DNA of 47,690 nucleotides from a virus, in IMG/VR virus record IMGVR_UViG_3300050821_004051, positions 1 to 47,690 of that record; one strand, written 5' to 3'. Of the stretch, positions 15,177 to 25,200 are shown piece by piece. Positions within the stretch are counted from its first letter, which is position 1, and every line of letters begins with the position of its first letter. The notes under the pieces were generated by a model, which did not search any database, was not told the DNA's origin, and saw only the letters and a list, made by a program, of their open reading frames with translations. A program made the position numbers and the translations under genes.

Positions 15177-16678
15177 GGATATGGCGCTCAACCGATCCCG
15201 AACCTTCCGACTCCTTCGCTGCGGAGCAGGTCTACAACGCGCTTGATTGCTGCGTCACCCGCGAGGTGCTCGACGAGCTGCTCCCCCAACTGAACGAGCG
15301 CACCAGTGCGGTCTACGATTTCGAGCGGGAACTCCAAGCCCCGATCCTCGAGATGATGCTCCGCGGAATAGCAGTAGATATGGAGGCTCGCAGTGAGCTC
15401 ATCGCCCTCTACCAAAAACAACTCCTCGATCTTCAGACCATACTCGACGAAATACTTACCGAAGGATTGGGAGTCGGAACAATTAATCCAGGCTCTTGGC
15501 AACAGAAGCAGCACCTTCTGTACGACGTGCTTGGGCTGCCTCACGTTAGAAAACGTGGTAAGATCACAACTGACCGATCGGCTTTGGAAAAGCTATCTAC
15601 ATACTTCCATGCCGAGCCGATCTGTAGATGTATCATGGCCTGTCAAGATGTGCGAAAGAAGCTTGGCTTTCTTAAAACTGGGCTCGATCCAGATAACAGA
15701 TGCCGAACTACTTTTGGCATTGCAGGAACTGATACCGGAAGATTAAGTTCCTATGGGAGCTGCTGGTTCACCGGCACCAATATGCAGAACATCGCGCCGG
15801 AAATGCGCAAGATGTTCATAGCTGACCCAGGGATGAAGCTCGCTTACATCGACCTCGAGCAAGCCGAGGCCCGTCTCCTGGGCGGCATTCTATGGAACCT
15901 CTTCCACGACGGCAAGTATCTAGACTTCTGCGAGTCTGGTGACCTTCACACCAACGTCACCATGATGACTTGGCAGCACCTCGGTTGGTCCGAGGACGCG
16001 GCCGCAAACAAGACTATCGCTAAGGCCAACTTCTACAGGGAGTTTACCTATCGTGACGCAAGCAAACGGCTGGGACACGCCAGCAACTATCATGGTCAGC
16101 CTCCCCAAATCTCGAGGGAAGTGCGAATACCAGTGGGACTGGTCACGGAGTTCCAGCATAACTATTTCCGTGAGTTCCCGGCGATTGCCAGATGGCACGA
16201 TTACGTCCGAACTAAGCTTCTCCGAGACGGCTGGCTTACTTCTCTTATGGGACGACCGCGCTGGTTCTTTGGCCGTCGGTGGGAGAACGAAACCGTCAAC
16301 GCCGCAATCGCTTACGATCCGCAATCATCTATTGCTGATTATCTTAATCGCGGGCTTGTCTCTGTTTGGGCTGATCCTCTATGCAACAAGCTGGGATGCC
16401 AAATCCTCCTCCAAGTCCACGACGCCCTCCTCATTCAGTATCCCGAGTCCGCAGAAGCCGCCGTGGTCCCCAGAGTCCAGTCTCTCCTCGAGATGAGCAT
16501 CCCCCTCTTCCACGGCCGCTCCCTCACTATCCCAACAGAAGCCCTCGTCGGCTGGAATTGGGGATACGCCTACAACGATAAGAAAGAGCTTGTGAACCCC
16601 AATGGTCTCGTTGCTTTCGGGAATGACAAGCGCGTCCGCACATCGAGCAAATCCTTCTTGGATAGAGAGCTTCGTTGA
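15173..16678 (+). CDS. Family A DNA polymerase, polymerase domain (501 aa)
   Basis: Template-directed DNA synthesis. It begins with the tail of the exonuclease domain, including Exo III (YNALDC, Y21-D25), then thumb, palm and fingers. Motif A is YIDLEQAEARL with catalytic D227. Motif B is RDASKRLGHASNYHG with K298 and H302; H302 is the position of E. coli Phe762. Motif C is QVHDALLI with catalytic D417 and Ala in place of the usual Glu (HDA for HDE). The split from the exonuclease half is bridged by an ATGA overlap and a strong ribosome binding site, so the two proteins probably assemble as one polymerase. The 3' end overlaps the next gene. Confidence 0.92.
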   Translation: MRIWRSTDPEPSDSFAAEQVYNALDCCVTREVLDELLPQLNERTSAVYDFERELQAPILEMMLRGIAVDMEARSELIALYQKQLLDLQTILDEILTEGLGVGTINPGSWQQKQHLLYDVLGLPHVRKRGKITTDRSALEKLSTYFHAEPICRCIMACQDVRKKLGFLKTGLDPDNRCRTTFGIAGTDTGRLSSYGSCWFTGTNMQNIAPEMRKMFIADPGMKLAYIDLEQAEARLLGGILWNLFHDGKYLDFCESGDLHTNVTMMTWQHLGWSEDAAANKTIAKANFYREFTYRDASKRLGHASNYHGQPPQISREVRIPVGLVTEFQHNYFREFPAIARWHDYVRTKLLRDGWLTSLMGRPRWFFGRRWENETVNAAIAYDPQSSIADYLNRGLVSVWADPLCNKLGCQILLQVHDALLIQYPESAEAAVVPRVQSLLEMSIPLFHGRSLTIPTEALVGWNWGYAYNDKKELVNPNGLVAFGNDKRVRTSSKSFLDRELR

Positions 16679-17846
16679 CCTAACAGCAGGCACTCAATCC
16701 CCAGAGATCTTCCGTCGGTGGGCGGCGGTCTCTATTATTGCGGGGGCGCTAGAACGAAAGGTATGGGTCAAGGCGTTCAAGCGGACGCTCTTCGCTAACC
16801 TGTATATCCTGCTCGTCGCTGGGCCTGGGATCGGTAAGACCGACGCGCTCCGTGGGGTCAGGGAATATTGGGAAGAGATCGACGGGCTGCATGTTGCACC
16901 GACAAGCGTCTCTCGGGCATCCCTCACCGATAGCTTGAACCTCGCGACCCGCCAGACGCTCAATCCCAAGACCGGAGTCTTTGATAAATTCAATGCGCTG
17001 CAAGTATGCGCGGAGGAGTTCGGCACGTTCTTGACTCAGTATGAGACTGAGTTCATGTCAACCCTCAACCACTTATATGACTGTATAAGCTTCACTGAGC
17101 GGAAGCGGGCATCCCTTAAAGAGCCTATCATTATCCCCCATCCCTACCTTAATATCATAGCAGCGACTACACCTGCATGGCTAGGTGGCACCCTCCCTGA
17201 GACCGCTTGGGCAGAGGGTTTCTCATCCCGTCTCACGATGGTGTTCTCTGCGGAGAAGATTAAGATCGACCCGTTCGCAGAGAGCTCCCTCGACGAGGCA
17301 GCCAAGGCCACCCTCCTTTCCGACCTCGATCAGGTCCATCAGTTAAATGGACTCATGCGGTTTGAGGAGGAGTTCCTCCCGCTATTCCGAGAGTGGTACA
17401 TGGACGATTGCCCTCCAATTCCTGACCACCCCAAACTAGAGCACTACCTCCCACGCCGGCACGTTCACTTCATGAAGCTCTGTATGATAATGTCCGCCGC
17501 TCGATCGAATGAGCAGATCATCAGAGTGCAGGATTTCTACGAGGCCCGCAACTTACAGATCGATACCGAGGCTATGATGCCGGAGGTATTCAAGGCCATT
17601 AAATACAACTCCGACCTCAATGTCATCGACGAGGCTTACGCATTTATCTGGCAAGCGTATTCGCGGGAGGGCAAGGCGATCTCGGAGCACCGTATCCACA
17701 GGTTCCTATCAGAACGAGCGCCAGCCTATGCGGTTGATAAAATCCTCAAGACCATGGTAGCCTCACGGATCATCCTACCTGATGGGATCGGTGCGGGGGA
17801 GGGAGGAACCAACACTTACCGCCCCGCCCCGAAGGCATCATTCTGA
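16602..17846 (+). CDS. P-loop ATPase, putative replicative helicase-like (414 aa)
   Basis: Walker A AGPGIGKTDAL near residues 74-84; candidate Walker B LQVCAEEFGTFL near 140; a sensor-like strand NIIAATTPAWLG near 185. This resembles the DUF3987-type ATPases that stand in for a helicase or helicase loader in phage replication cassettes, from memory. The start overlaps the polymerase gene by 77 nt; ATG 16623 is an alternative with a somewhat better context. Last gene of the plus-strand block, ending just before the terminator. Confidence 0.65.
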   Translation: MVSLLSGMTSASAHRANPSWIESFVDLTAGTQSPEIFRRWAAVSIIAGALERKVWVKAFKRTLFANLYILLVAGPGIGKTDALRGVREYWEEIDGLHVAPTSVSRASLTDSLNLATRQTLNPKTGVFDKFNALQVCAEEFGTFLTQYETEFMSTLNHLYDCISFTERKRASLKEPIIIPHPYLNIIAATTPAWLGGTLPETAWAEGFSSRLTMVFSAEKIKIDPFAESSLDEAAKATLLSDLDQVHQLNGLMRFEEEFLPLFREWYMDDCPPIPDHPKLEHYLPRRHVHFMKLCMIMSAARSNEQIIRVQDFYEARNLQIDTEAMMPEVFKAIKYNSDLNVIDEAYAFIWQAYSREGKAISEHRIHRFLSERAPAYAVDKILKTMVASRIILPDGIGAGEGGTNTYRPAPKASF

Positions 17847-17853
17847 TAAAAAG

Positions 17854-17873
17854 AAGGGGGCCGAAGCCCCCTT
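17854..17873 (-). terminator. Convergent-block terminator, UUCG hairpin
   Basis: AAGGGGGC (17854-17861) pairs with GCCCCCTT (17866-17873). Read on the minus strand the loop is TTCG and the stem is followed by CTTTTTATC, a classical intrinsic terminator for the late operon. On the plus strand the stem lacks a T tract but the hairpin still sits 8 nt after the last early gene. Confidence 0.85.
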
Positions 17874-17899
17874 GAGTTGCCAGCAGATCAGGGTATCCG

Positions 17900-18349
17900 C
17901 TAGGGGTTCGGTGCGGCCGGAGGATTTGGAACCGGCGCGCTCGCCACAACGACCGGAGCGAGCTTCGCTTGGATTTCCAGCTCCAGCGCATTCAGCTCAT
18001 TGATGATCCCCTGCTTGATAGAGCCGATTGCGTCGAGCGCGGCAGGAGTAATAGCCGCTCCGGCAACGGGACCGAGGTAGGCAGTCACCGCTCCTGAGAA
18101 GGCGGCGCCGGCAGCGGTAGCTGCAGTCTGGATGATCGGCACGGCGAGGGTATCGGCCACCCCAACAGCAGCGCTGGCAACTCCCTTGAGGTCTGTAACC
18201 GCAGCGGTGATATCCGCTTGCACTGAGGCCGGCGCCTTCGCAATGACAGACGCTCCCCACTGATCGATCTGAGCGATCGCGATTTCAGTTGACTTGATCG
18301 GATCAGCGCCACCGGCAATGAGCCGGAAGAGGTTTGAGATGATGCTCAT
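17900..18349 (-). CDS. Ala-rich hydrophobic protein at the end of the late operon (149 aa)
   Basis: Start at ATG 18349, adjacent to the previous stop; a longer frame to 18526 overlaps the upstream gene. Long Ala/Val/Gly helices at about residues 45-105 (VGVADTLAVPIIQTAATAA, GAVTAYLGPVAGAAI) could be amphipathic or membrane-inserting, and the tail is Pro/Ala-rich. It follows the endolysin gene closely, so a role in lysis is possible but no holin topology is clear. Confidence 0.55.
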   Translation of the reverse strand: MSIISNLFRLIAGGADPIKSTEIAIAQIDQWGASVIAKAPASVQADITAAVTDLKGVASAAVGVADTLAVPIIQTAATAAGAAFSGAVTAYLGPVAGAAITPAALDAIGSIKQGIINELNALELEIQAKLAPVVVASAPVPNPPAAPNP

Positions 18350-18350
18350 A

Positions 18351-18554
18351 TCAGTTGGCCTTTGCTTGCTGAGCGCTCTTGTACATATCGAGCGCGAGTT
18401 GGATTTCGTCCATAGTGGCTTGCGCCATTTCGACCTGCATCGCTGGAGTGATGTCAGGATATTTCGCGGCCAGTCCAGCAATAGCTTTCTTAACCGCTCC
18501 GTCAATGATCGGATCAAGGATATCACCGATCAATCCTCCTACTCCCGTAGCCAT
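18351..18554 (-). CDS. Small protein beside the endolysin (67 aa)
   Basis: AAGGAGG lies 6 nt before ATG 18554, setting the start; the neighbouring ATG at 18560 is too close to it. Gly-rich N terminus (GVGGLIGDILDPIIDGAVKK), then a helical acidic region. Function not recognised; could belong to the lysis group by position. Confidence 0.55.
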   Translation of the reverse strand: MATGVGGLIGDILDPIIDGAVKKAIAGLAAKYPDITPAMQVEMAQATMDEIQLALDMYKSAQQAKAN

Positions 18555-18567
18555 ACTCATCCTCCTT

Positions 18568-19017
18568 TCAAGGATACACTGAGGTTGGTAGTTCGAAGTG
18601 GCCCCAATCAGGGAACCTCGATTGGTCTCCCGAATGGGCGTTGATCGCCGCGTCCGTGGCGGGCGGTCCCCATGAGCCACCCCAACGGATCGGCACACCG
18701 GCGGAAGCCGCTGCAGCGGCCACCTGGGCGGCCAATTGGCCATACGTGCGGTCGACCCCGCCCGGTGGTGTGAAGGTCAGCTCCCCATTGACAATCGGTG
18801 TCAGGTCCACGGCGCAACACTTCCCTCCATACTGCGGTTGGGCCAGGTGTCGGGAGTGGAGGGTCTGACTGTGTCCGGTCGCCACAGCCTCTTCCTCCGC
18901 TGCGAGAGAGCGGAGTCCGTAGGTCACCTGAAACTCCACCGGCGATTGGGCCGTGGCTTCGATAACCTTGCCGAGATCTGGATGAACCTCCGCAAGCATT
19001 CCATGTGGATCAAGCAT
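18568..19017 (-). CDS. M15-type peptidase endolysin (149 aa)
   Basis: Cuts peptide cross-links or stems in peptidoglycan to release progeny. The zinc-binding set of M15 (VanY / L-Ala-D-Glu type) peptidases is visible: H57 in HSRHLAQ, D71 in AVDLTP and H140 in DWGHFEL. GLRSLAAEEE matches the usual 'G-x-R-s...Q/E' start of these enzymes. Length is typical. AGGAG 8 nt before the ATG. There is no signal peptide, so it needs a holin or similar, not obvious nearby. Confidence 0.88.
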   Translation of the reverse strand: MLDPHGMLAEVHPDLGKVIEATAQSPVEFQVTYGLRSLAAEEEAVATGHSQTLHSRHLAQPQYGGKCCAVDLTPIVNGELTFTPPGGVDRTYGQLAAQVAAAAASAGVPIRWGGSWGPPATDAAINAHSGDQSRFPDWGHFELPTSVYP

Positions 19018-19028
19018 CTTTCTTTCTC

Positions 19029-19715
19029 CTATGTATAGGCAAACTTAACTTGCCCCGCAGCACCGTCGTAAGGAACTGCAGAACTCTTCACACCAGCAGC
19101 ACCACCACCAGGGGCAGTCGGTGCTCTGGCTACGCCACCGCTACAAGTGCCTCCAACCCCTCCACCGGCTGAGTTAGCTCCGGGCGAGCATGTAATACTT
19201 CCAGATACATTGATTGCTGTACTGCCGTTAGTCAGTGTGGAACCCGCAGTCCCTGTTGCAAGTCCTCCAGCACCGCCTGTGACTGTAGCATTAGTTCCTC
19301 CCCCACCGGCGTCTAATGAGATTGATCCGCACGCGCCGCCGCTCGCGCTGACAGTAGAGTCTGTCCCGTTGGTCCCGTTGTGCCCGCTGATCCAGGTCCC
19401 GCCAACCCCAACTGTATAGGTGAAAGAGTCGCCGGTAGTAACAGTGCAAGTGTATATGACCTCAGCCCCACCCCCACCACCAGCGGAGGAGTTAGTTGTT
19501 CCTTGTCCAGCTCCCCCACCGGACCCATCAACAGTTATGACTGCCTGAGATGCCCCAACCGGGACGTTCTCAGTAGCGCTCGATCCGGTAACGTAGGTGT
19601 GTGTAACTGGAACAAACGCCGGGATTGGATAGGTAGACCAGAACGAGGGAACCGCAGCGGCTGGGCCGGCAAGAAGGAGCGCCGCAAGGACTAGCCCTTT
19701 GATTAAGCGGCCCAT
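19029..19715 (-). CDS. Secreted glycine-rich repeat protein, tail-tip-like (228 aa)
   Basis: Begins with a Sec-type signal peptide (GLVLAALLLAGPAAA, residues about 7-21). The rest is Gly/Ser/Thr-rich with runs such as GGGGGAEV and GGVGGTC, resembling the glycine-rich tail-tip adhesins that form polyglycine-II-like sandwiches. It directly follows the tail fibre gene with a 13-nt overlap. Related in style to the protein at 36219. A receptor-binding or fibre-cap role is inferred; the signal peptide is unexpected for a virion protein. Confidence 0.65.
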   Translation of the reverse strand: MGRLIKGLVLAALLLAGPAAAVPSFWSTYPIPAFVPVTHTYVTGSSATENVPVGASQAVITVDGSGGGAGQGTTNSSAGGGGGAEVIYTCTVTTGDSFTYTVGVGGTWISGHNGTNGTDSTVSASGGACGSISLDAGGGGTNATVTGGAGGLATGTAGSTLTNGSTAINVSGSITCSPGANSAGGGVGGTCSGGVARAPTAPGGGAAGVKSSAVPYDGAAGQVKFAYT

Positions 19716-22246
19716 ACTTCATCCTCCTGCTTGTTGTCGTTGGCAATGAAGTCTGGTAATGCCAGATCATTATAGCTGATCGACACTCCCGTAATACTCC
19801 ATTCCGTTGCGGTCAGCTTGGTCAGCGTCGCTTGTCCACAAGGACCAATAGTCCGGGAGCCTGTATTGCCAGATGGAAACCACTCCAATGTATCCGTCGT
19901 ATTGAGGGTGATATTCCCAGCGCCGCAGTCGTTGACCAGTTCTATCTTAGTCCCGATGGCATACGCCACAGAACTGTTGGCTGGGATCGCCCAATTCCTT
20001 GCGGTCGAGTCGGATGAGGAGTGCATGATCTGCCCACCAGCATCAGACAGAACGAAGGTGTAGAGGTTGTTCTGAATGTTCTGAGTTGGTCCACTAAACC
20101 GGCTGTCATTGCCGGCAGCAAGAGTGGTTGAGGTTGTCCCCTGCAGCGCCCCGGCGAACGTCGCGTAGCTCACCGCGGTCGGAGCGGCTGTGCTGCCGGT
20201 GTTGTTCGCAAGAACTGTATCCGCCCCTTGCGTCGCTAGCCCTGCAGTTCCCCAGCTAGGATTAGCGGACGCGCCACCAGTCACCAAGGCTTGACCATTA
20301 GTCCCCGGCGCTAGCACGACCCAAGATGAGGAATTTCGATAAAGAATGTCTCCTTGTGTCGAACCGATCGCAGCATCGATTGTCGCGGTCAGGGTATTGT
20401 CAATCGGCGCAGCCGTACTGCCGGTGATGTTAGAGAGGATATCGTGGGCACCAATAGTCGCGAGACTGATCGTGCAGGTTGTGGTGCAGGTGCCGCCGGT
20501 CAATCCTGTACTTGTCGCCACACTCGAGAGTGGCGTTACCCAGGACGGATTAGCCGCCGCGCCTCCAGACTTCAGTAACTGCCCAGCCGTCCCAGGGCCA
20601 AGGTCAGTCCATACAGTGCTGGAACGATAGAGGATATCACCTTGGGTATTGTCGATGGCCTTGTCGATTGTGGCCGTGAGAGTATTTGCGGTCGGAGCGG
20701 CTGAGCCAGCGGTGATGTTGGAGAGCAGGTCTCCGGCTGCGATAGAGGCAAGACCGATCGTTCCTGTGGTAGTGATCGTCCCTCCAGTGATCCCGTTGTT
20801 CGTCGCAACTGAGGTGACGGTGCCAACACCACTTACAGTCTGAAACGTTGGAGGATTACCCGCACCGTTAGAGGTCAGCACTTGCCCCGCCGATCCAACC
20901 GCTGTCACGCCAAGGGCGGAGGTTCCGTTGCCGTACACGACACCATCTGCGGTATAGGTCGTCCCTGTCAGCATGGTTGGGAGCCCAACGGTGCCGGAGG
21001 TCGTAATGGTCCCTCCGGTCAGTGGGGAAGAGAACACGATCGAGGTGACTGTACCGCTGCTCCCGGTCCCGCTGCAATCCGATCCGGTCCCGCTAATCAC
21101 TCCGGAGGTATTAACGTGAAGGCATTGTGCGGAGACCCCTGTTGCGAAGCCGAGGGTCAGGCTCGTAGCCGCTGTGGCAGACGTGAGCGTCGGGGTTGTG
21201 ATGCTCGGAGAGGTTGAGAATACCAGGTTAGTTGAGGTAGTTCCTGTCGCCCCGGCTGCAGTGTAGCCTGTGATGTTGTTGAACGCTGTGATGCTGGCAG
21301 AGGTAGCATTGGTCCCTCCAAGCGACACCGGCACCGGAGCGGTTATAGAACAAGTCCCTGTCGTGGTGATGGTCCCACCACTCAGTCCAGTCCCGCAGAC
21401 CACTGAGGTGACTGTCCCTGTCCCGCCGGCCGCTGCCCACTGAACATTCTGCCCAGCGCCTTGGGTCTCAAGAAACTGCCCATTGGTCCCAGGCGCGAGT
21501 GCGAGCCATGCAGACGCTCCACGGTAAAGGACTTCCCCCTCAGTCGATCCGTAATTGGAGTCGAGGCAGGAGGTCAGCGTCCCAACAGCAATAGTGCCTG
21601 TGGTGGTGATAGTACCGCCGGTGAGACAAGCCCCCGCTGTGATTGAGGTCACCGTGCCTGCACCACCGCCCCCTCCTCCACAGGTCGAGGAGATAGTCGG
21701 GTTGCCCGACCCATCAAAGGTCAAGCAGCCGTTCGCCCGGACGCTCGCGGAGGGAAGGGTCATTGGGCCGGTGTCAGTCAGCGGAACATACACTCCGTAG
21801 AATGCCTTGTTCGCCAGCTGCTGGGTCTGCCCAACGTCCCAATCAGCCACCTGCTCAACAGTGTGTGGATAGAATGATTGGTTCTGAACCGCGGTAGGTT
21901 GGACGTAGTTTTGTGCTCGCTGAATGACGACCGAGGTTCCTGTCGGAACTGGCACGCCACCAGGGTTGTACGTGACCGAGCCGCCGGCAGGGTTCCCCAC
22001 CCCACTGATCGTATAGTTCGCAGAGGAGATTGGAGTGAGCGCTCCGGTCGTAGTGTTCAATGTACTCACCGTGACCGCTGGGGTCACCCCATCAGACTGG
22101 TAGGGGATCAGGAATGAGTAGTTAAAAACCGTCGTCGCACCGTTCCCTGCGTCGATCGCTTGAACCGTAGCCGATGGGATAGTCGCCAGCGCCGGCCCCG
22201 CGATCGCCAAGGCAAAGACGATGAGGAGATTTCTGAGAGCGTTCAT
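19703..22246 (-). CDS. Tail fibre / receptor-binding protein with signal-like N terminus (847 aa)
   Basis: After a hydrophobic signal-like start (LLIVFALAIAGPALA) the first 160 residues resemble the virion-anchoring domain of T7-type tail fibres (FNYSFLIPYQSDGVTPAVTV, YPHTVEQVADWDVGQTQQLA). Then come repeated beta modules: GTVTSV...GGTITTTGT motifs and ~95-residue units with NTLTATID, GDILYR and PGTNGQ/PGTAGQ cores. The C-terminal portion (ARNWAIPANSSVAYAIGTK) resembles a fibre tip. It probably binds the host surface. ATGA overlap with the giant virion protein gene. Confidence 0.85.
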   Translation of the reverse strand: MNALRNLLIVFALAIAGPALATIPSATVQAIDAGNGATTVFNYSFLIPYQSDGVTPAVTVSTLNTTTGALTPISSANYTISGVGNPAGGSVTYNPGGVPVPTGTSVVIQRAQNYVQPTAVQNQSFYPHTVEQVADWDVGQTQQLANKAFYGVYVPLTDTGPMTLPSASVRANGCLTFDGSGNPTISSTCGGGGGGAGTVTSITAGACLTGGTITTTGTIAVGTLTSCLDSNYGSTEGEVLYRGASAWLALAPGTNGQFLETQGAGQNVQWAAAGGTGTVTSVVCGTGLSGGTITTTGTCSITAPVPVSLGGTNATSASITAFNNITGYTAAGATGTTSTNLVFSTSPSITTPTLTSATAATSLTLGFATGVSAQCLHVNTSGVISGTGSDCSGTGSSGTVTSIVFSSPLTGGTITTSGTVGLPTMLTGTTYTADGVVYGNGTSALGVTAVGSAGQVLTSNGAGNPPTFQTVSGVGTVTSVATNNGITGGTITTTGTIGLASIAAGDLLSNITAGSAAPTANTLTATIDKAIDNTQGDILYRSSTVWTDLGPGTAGQLLKSGGAAANPSWVTPLSSVATSTGLTGGTCTTTCTISLATIGAHDILSNITGSTAAPIDNTLTATIDAAIGSTQGDILYRNSSSWVVLAPGTNGQALVTGGASANPSWGTAGLATQGADTVLANNTGSTAAPTAVSYATFAGALQGTTSTTLAAGNDSRFSGPTQNIQNNLYTFVLSDAGGQIMHSSSDSTARNWAIPANSSVAYAIGTKIELVNDCGAGNITLNTTDTLEWFPSGNTGSRTIGPCGQATLTKLTATEWSITGVSISYNDLALPDFIANDNKQEDEVWAA

Positions 22247-25200
22247 CTGCGTCCTCTTCTGCGAGACCGGGACGAGCCCGGAGGATGGTCGCCGGCTAGG
22301 AGTTGCCGGAGCATTTCAGTGGTATTTTCAGGTTGGACCTGCCCGGTCATCATATCGTAGGATGACTGAGCGGTAATGCCCATCTGGTCGGGCGGTGCGC
22401 CAAGGGCAAAGCCGGTGGCATCAACGAGAGAGCGAATGGGAGACCTTACAGGCTGCATGAACGCCGCGAGCAGCGCTTGGCGGTAGGCATTGGTCTCCTC
22501 AGAGACAATGTTATGCTCATCCGCCTGGAGACCTTTGGCCCCCACATCAGCTATCACATCGCCGAATACAGAGCTCCCAACGGTCGTGTGGAGGAAGCCT
22601 TCTTGCAATGCATCCCCCCAGCTCTCAGCGGCCGCGTCAAACTCTTTCCGCTTCCAAGCGTAGAGCATCGCTGGCAGAACACAGAACGTGAAGAGGTTCC
22701 AGAAGATCTTATCGAAGTTCATATTGGCTTGGTTGCCAGTGAACTTAGCCCGCGTCGCCATAGCCATGACCCATTCGCGGTTGAACGTAGTGTTTCTGAA
22801 CCCCATGAAGGTTCCGGCTAACGTCCGACCAATCTCCCCAACAGCGTTATGACCGCCTCGAAGCACTGGCGGAGAGTCCATCGTTGAGCCGGCACCTTGA
22901 GTATCCCTAACCGCTTTATTCGCAAGACCGATCGCGGCTTCCTCATCGTTATCTCGATCCATCTGCTTGCGGTACTCAGCGAGCCAAGTCATCCTCGCCT
23001 CGATCTTCTTCAAGATCGCGAATTGCTGAGCGCCGAGCTTCTGAATATAGGGAACGAGGCCTTCCTTGTCCTCCGCCTTGCCGAGAAGCTCCGTGATGTC
23101 TCGGTCGATCCCGTAGTCTACATTCCGGAGTTCCCCAGACTTTTCGTCAATGAACTTCATCCAGTAGGATAGTTGACCAGGGGTCCTGAACACATCGAGG
23201 ATTGCCTGTCCGTATATGTCCTTAGCCGCACCGGGGAGATACAGGCCGCCTTGGCCGATCATGTGGGAGGTGGCAGTTGGCGTATGGAGGAGGAAGGTTG
23301 ACGCTCGGAACATCACTTGCGTAGCGACAAAGTTACGGCGGATACCGCGGATCATCTTAGCGAGGTCATCAGACCCCGAGCCGGAATAAACGGCCTCACG
23401 TGCGATGTATTCGAGCCAGTCACGGTTAAGCCCTGGCCACTCCGGCCCGACAACCTCCTGAAATGCCTTCACCACGTCAGGCTGTGACAGCACCTTGTTC
23501 ATCTGGATCAGTGCTTTGCGCCAGGCAATGTCATGGATTTGCTGCTGAATACCCGATGGGATCATCTCAGCGCTCAGGTTGAGTGGAGCTACAAATCCGG
23601 TTACGGCCTTAGTGTAGTTGTTTGAAGGAGCGGCTGAGCGGTTCTCACCTCCGAGGATACCTGTTGGATCGCGAGCAGTCGGGTCTTTGATCCCCATACG
23701 TTCAAGGTATGATTGCATATAGCTGATCGGGTAGTACCAGCCGGGGCCACCCTCAACTTCCCGAAGCGACTTGCGGCGAGGGGGCACGCCTGAGACGGTC
23801 TTATCCCGATAGGTCTCAACAACCTTGGGCCAGAGTTGTTCCTCGTAGATCGATCCAATCTTCCGGACATAAGCCCAATCATCAGGTGTCGCCGCGCGGC
23901 GGACAGCGGTCATCACATCGTTGTAAGACCATCCGTAGCCGGCGAGAAGCTTGGTCAGGTTCTCCGTCGTTCCGAGGTTAAGCATCAACGCACGGAGGTC
24001 CCCTCGAGTCCTGATCCAGTTGATCCCCTCGAACTGAAGCTCCGGAACATCAATCAATTGCTTGCCTGAATTGAGCACCCCAGGATGAGCACGATAGAAG
24101 TCCGCAAGTCCCTTCATGACCGCGCGGTGGAGATCGTCCTCGACGTACCGAGCCTCCGCTGCGATGTTCACGACGTAACGCATAAGCGGGCCGAATTGAT
24201 CTCTATCGAGATAGCTCATAACTGTCTCAGGCCGAAGCTGAGCGTTCGCAATGATCCGGGGGACTTTGTCCGCGCCGTCCTTGATCTTGGCATGCAAGTC
24301 CGTCCGGGCCTTGCGCCGGCCAGCCTCAGTATACGCGGGTTTCCGACCGAGGGTGTCTGCGTTCGCCGCAACCTCCTGACCAATCGCGGCGAGAGTCTGA
24401 GCCTGGTTCGCCGCATAGGCTTTATTGACCGCGGTCCCGAGGTTCTTCAGTCCGTTAACCATCTCGCGGACGTTACGGAAGTCAGCAACCTTCTGATCCT
24501 TCGGCAGGATATTGGGCACATCTGCCTCTGGCGGCTCGATCATCATCTGCCGCAGCATCCCCATGAACTGAGGAACACTAACTCCATTGAGCGCTTGAGC
24601 CAGTTCCTCCGGCTGCCGATTGACCTTCATTCCCATCTGCTGGAAGATGGAATGGATTTGGTTAAGGAAATCCTGATCGATCGTCGGGGAGGTTGAGCGG
24701 CGAGCAAGCCGCTGCCAGTTGTTCATGGTCGCTTGGAATGTCTTAGCGAGCTTATACGCCTCCTGCAGCTTGTAGTAATTGAGGACAGCATTCTGCCTCG
24801 CCTTGAACCCGGCGATCAAATCCTCAGGCTTGTCGGTCAGCAAGCCTTTCTCAACTTGGATCATGTTCTGTCGGAAGGAATTTTGCAGGCTCTTGATGTT
24901 CGTAGCGTCTGCTACCTTCATCGCCTCAAACGAGGCCTTTGCAACCTGCTTCATGTCCTGAGCGTTGATCTTCATGATCTCGCCGGTGCGGTCGTCGATC
25001 AGACCATGCTCCGCGACGAAGGACTGAAGGTTACCGACGAGCAAGTCCCCGATCTGCGGGGCGACGATGGAGGCTCGGGCCTCTTCCAACAGCGCCGCCG
25101 GCGACATATCGAAGCCTAGCTCAGCCTCGGCCCGACGAGCAGACTCGAGCTTGAACTCCCTGACGAGCCAATTCTTAAACGAGGTCTCACCGTGCGTAGC

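Noticed and set aside
19703-22246. Repeats in the tail fibre gene as a CRISPR-like or diversity-generating array
   Set aside because: The repeats are degenerate, in frame and encode beta modules; there are no uniform spacers, no reverse transcriptase and no template/variable repeat pair.
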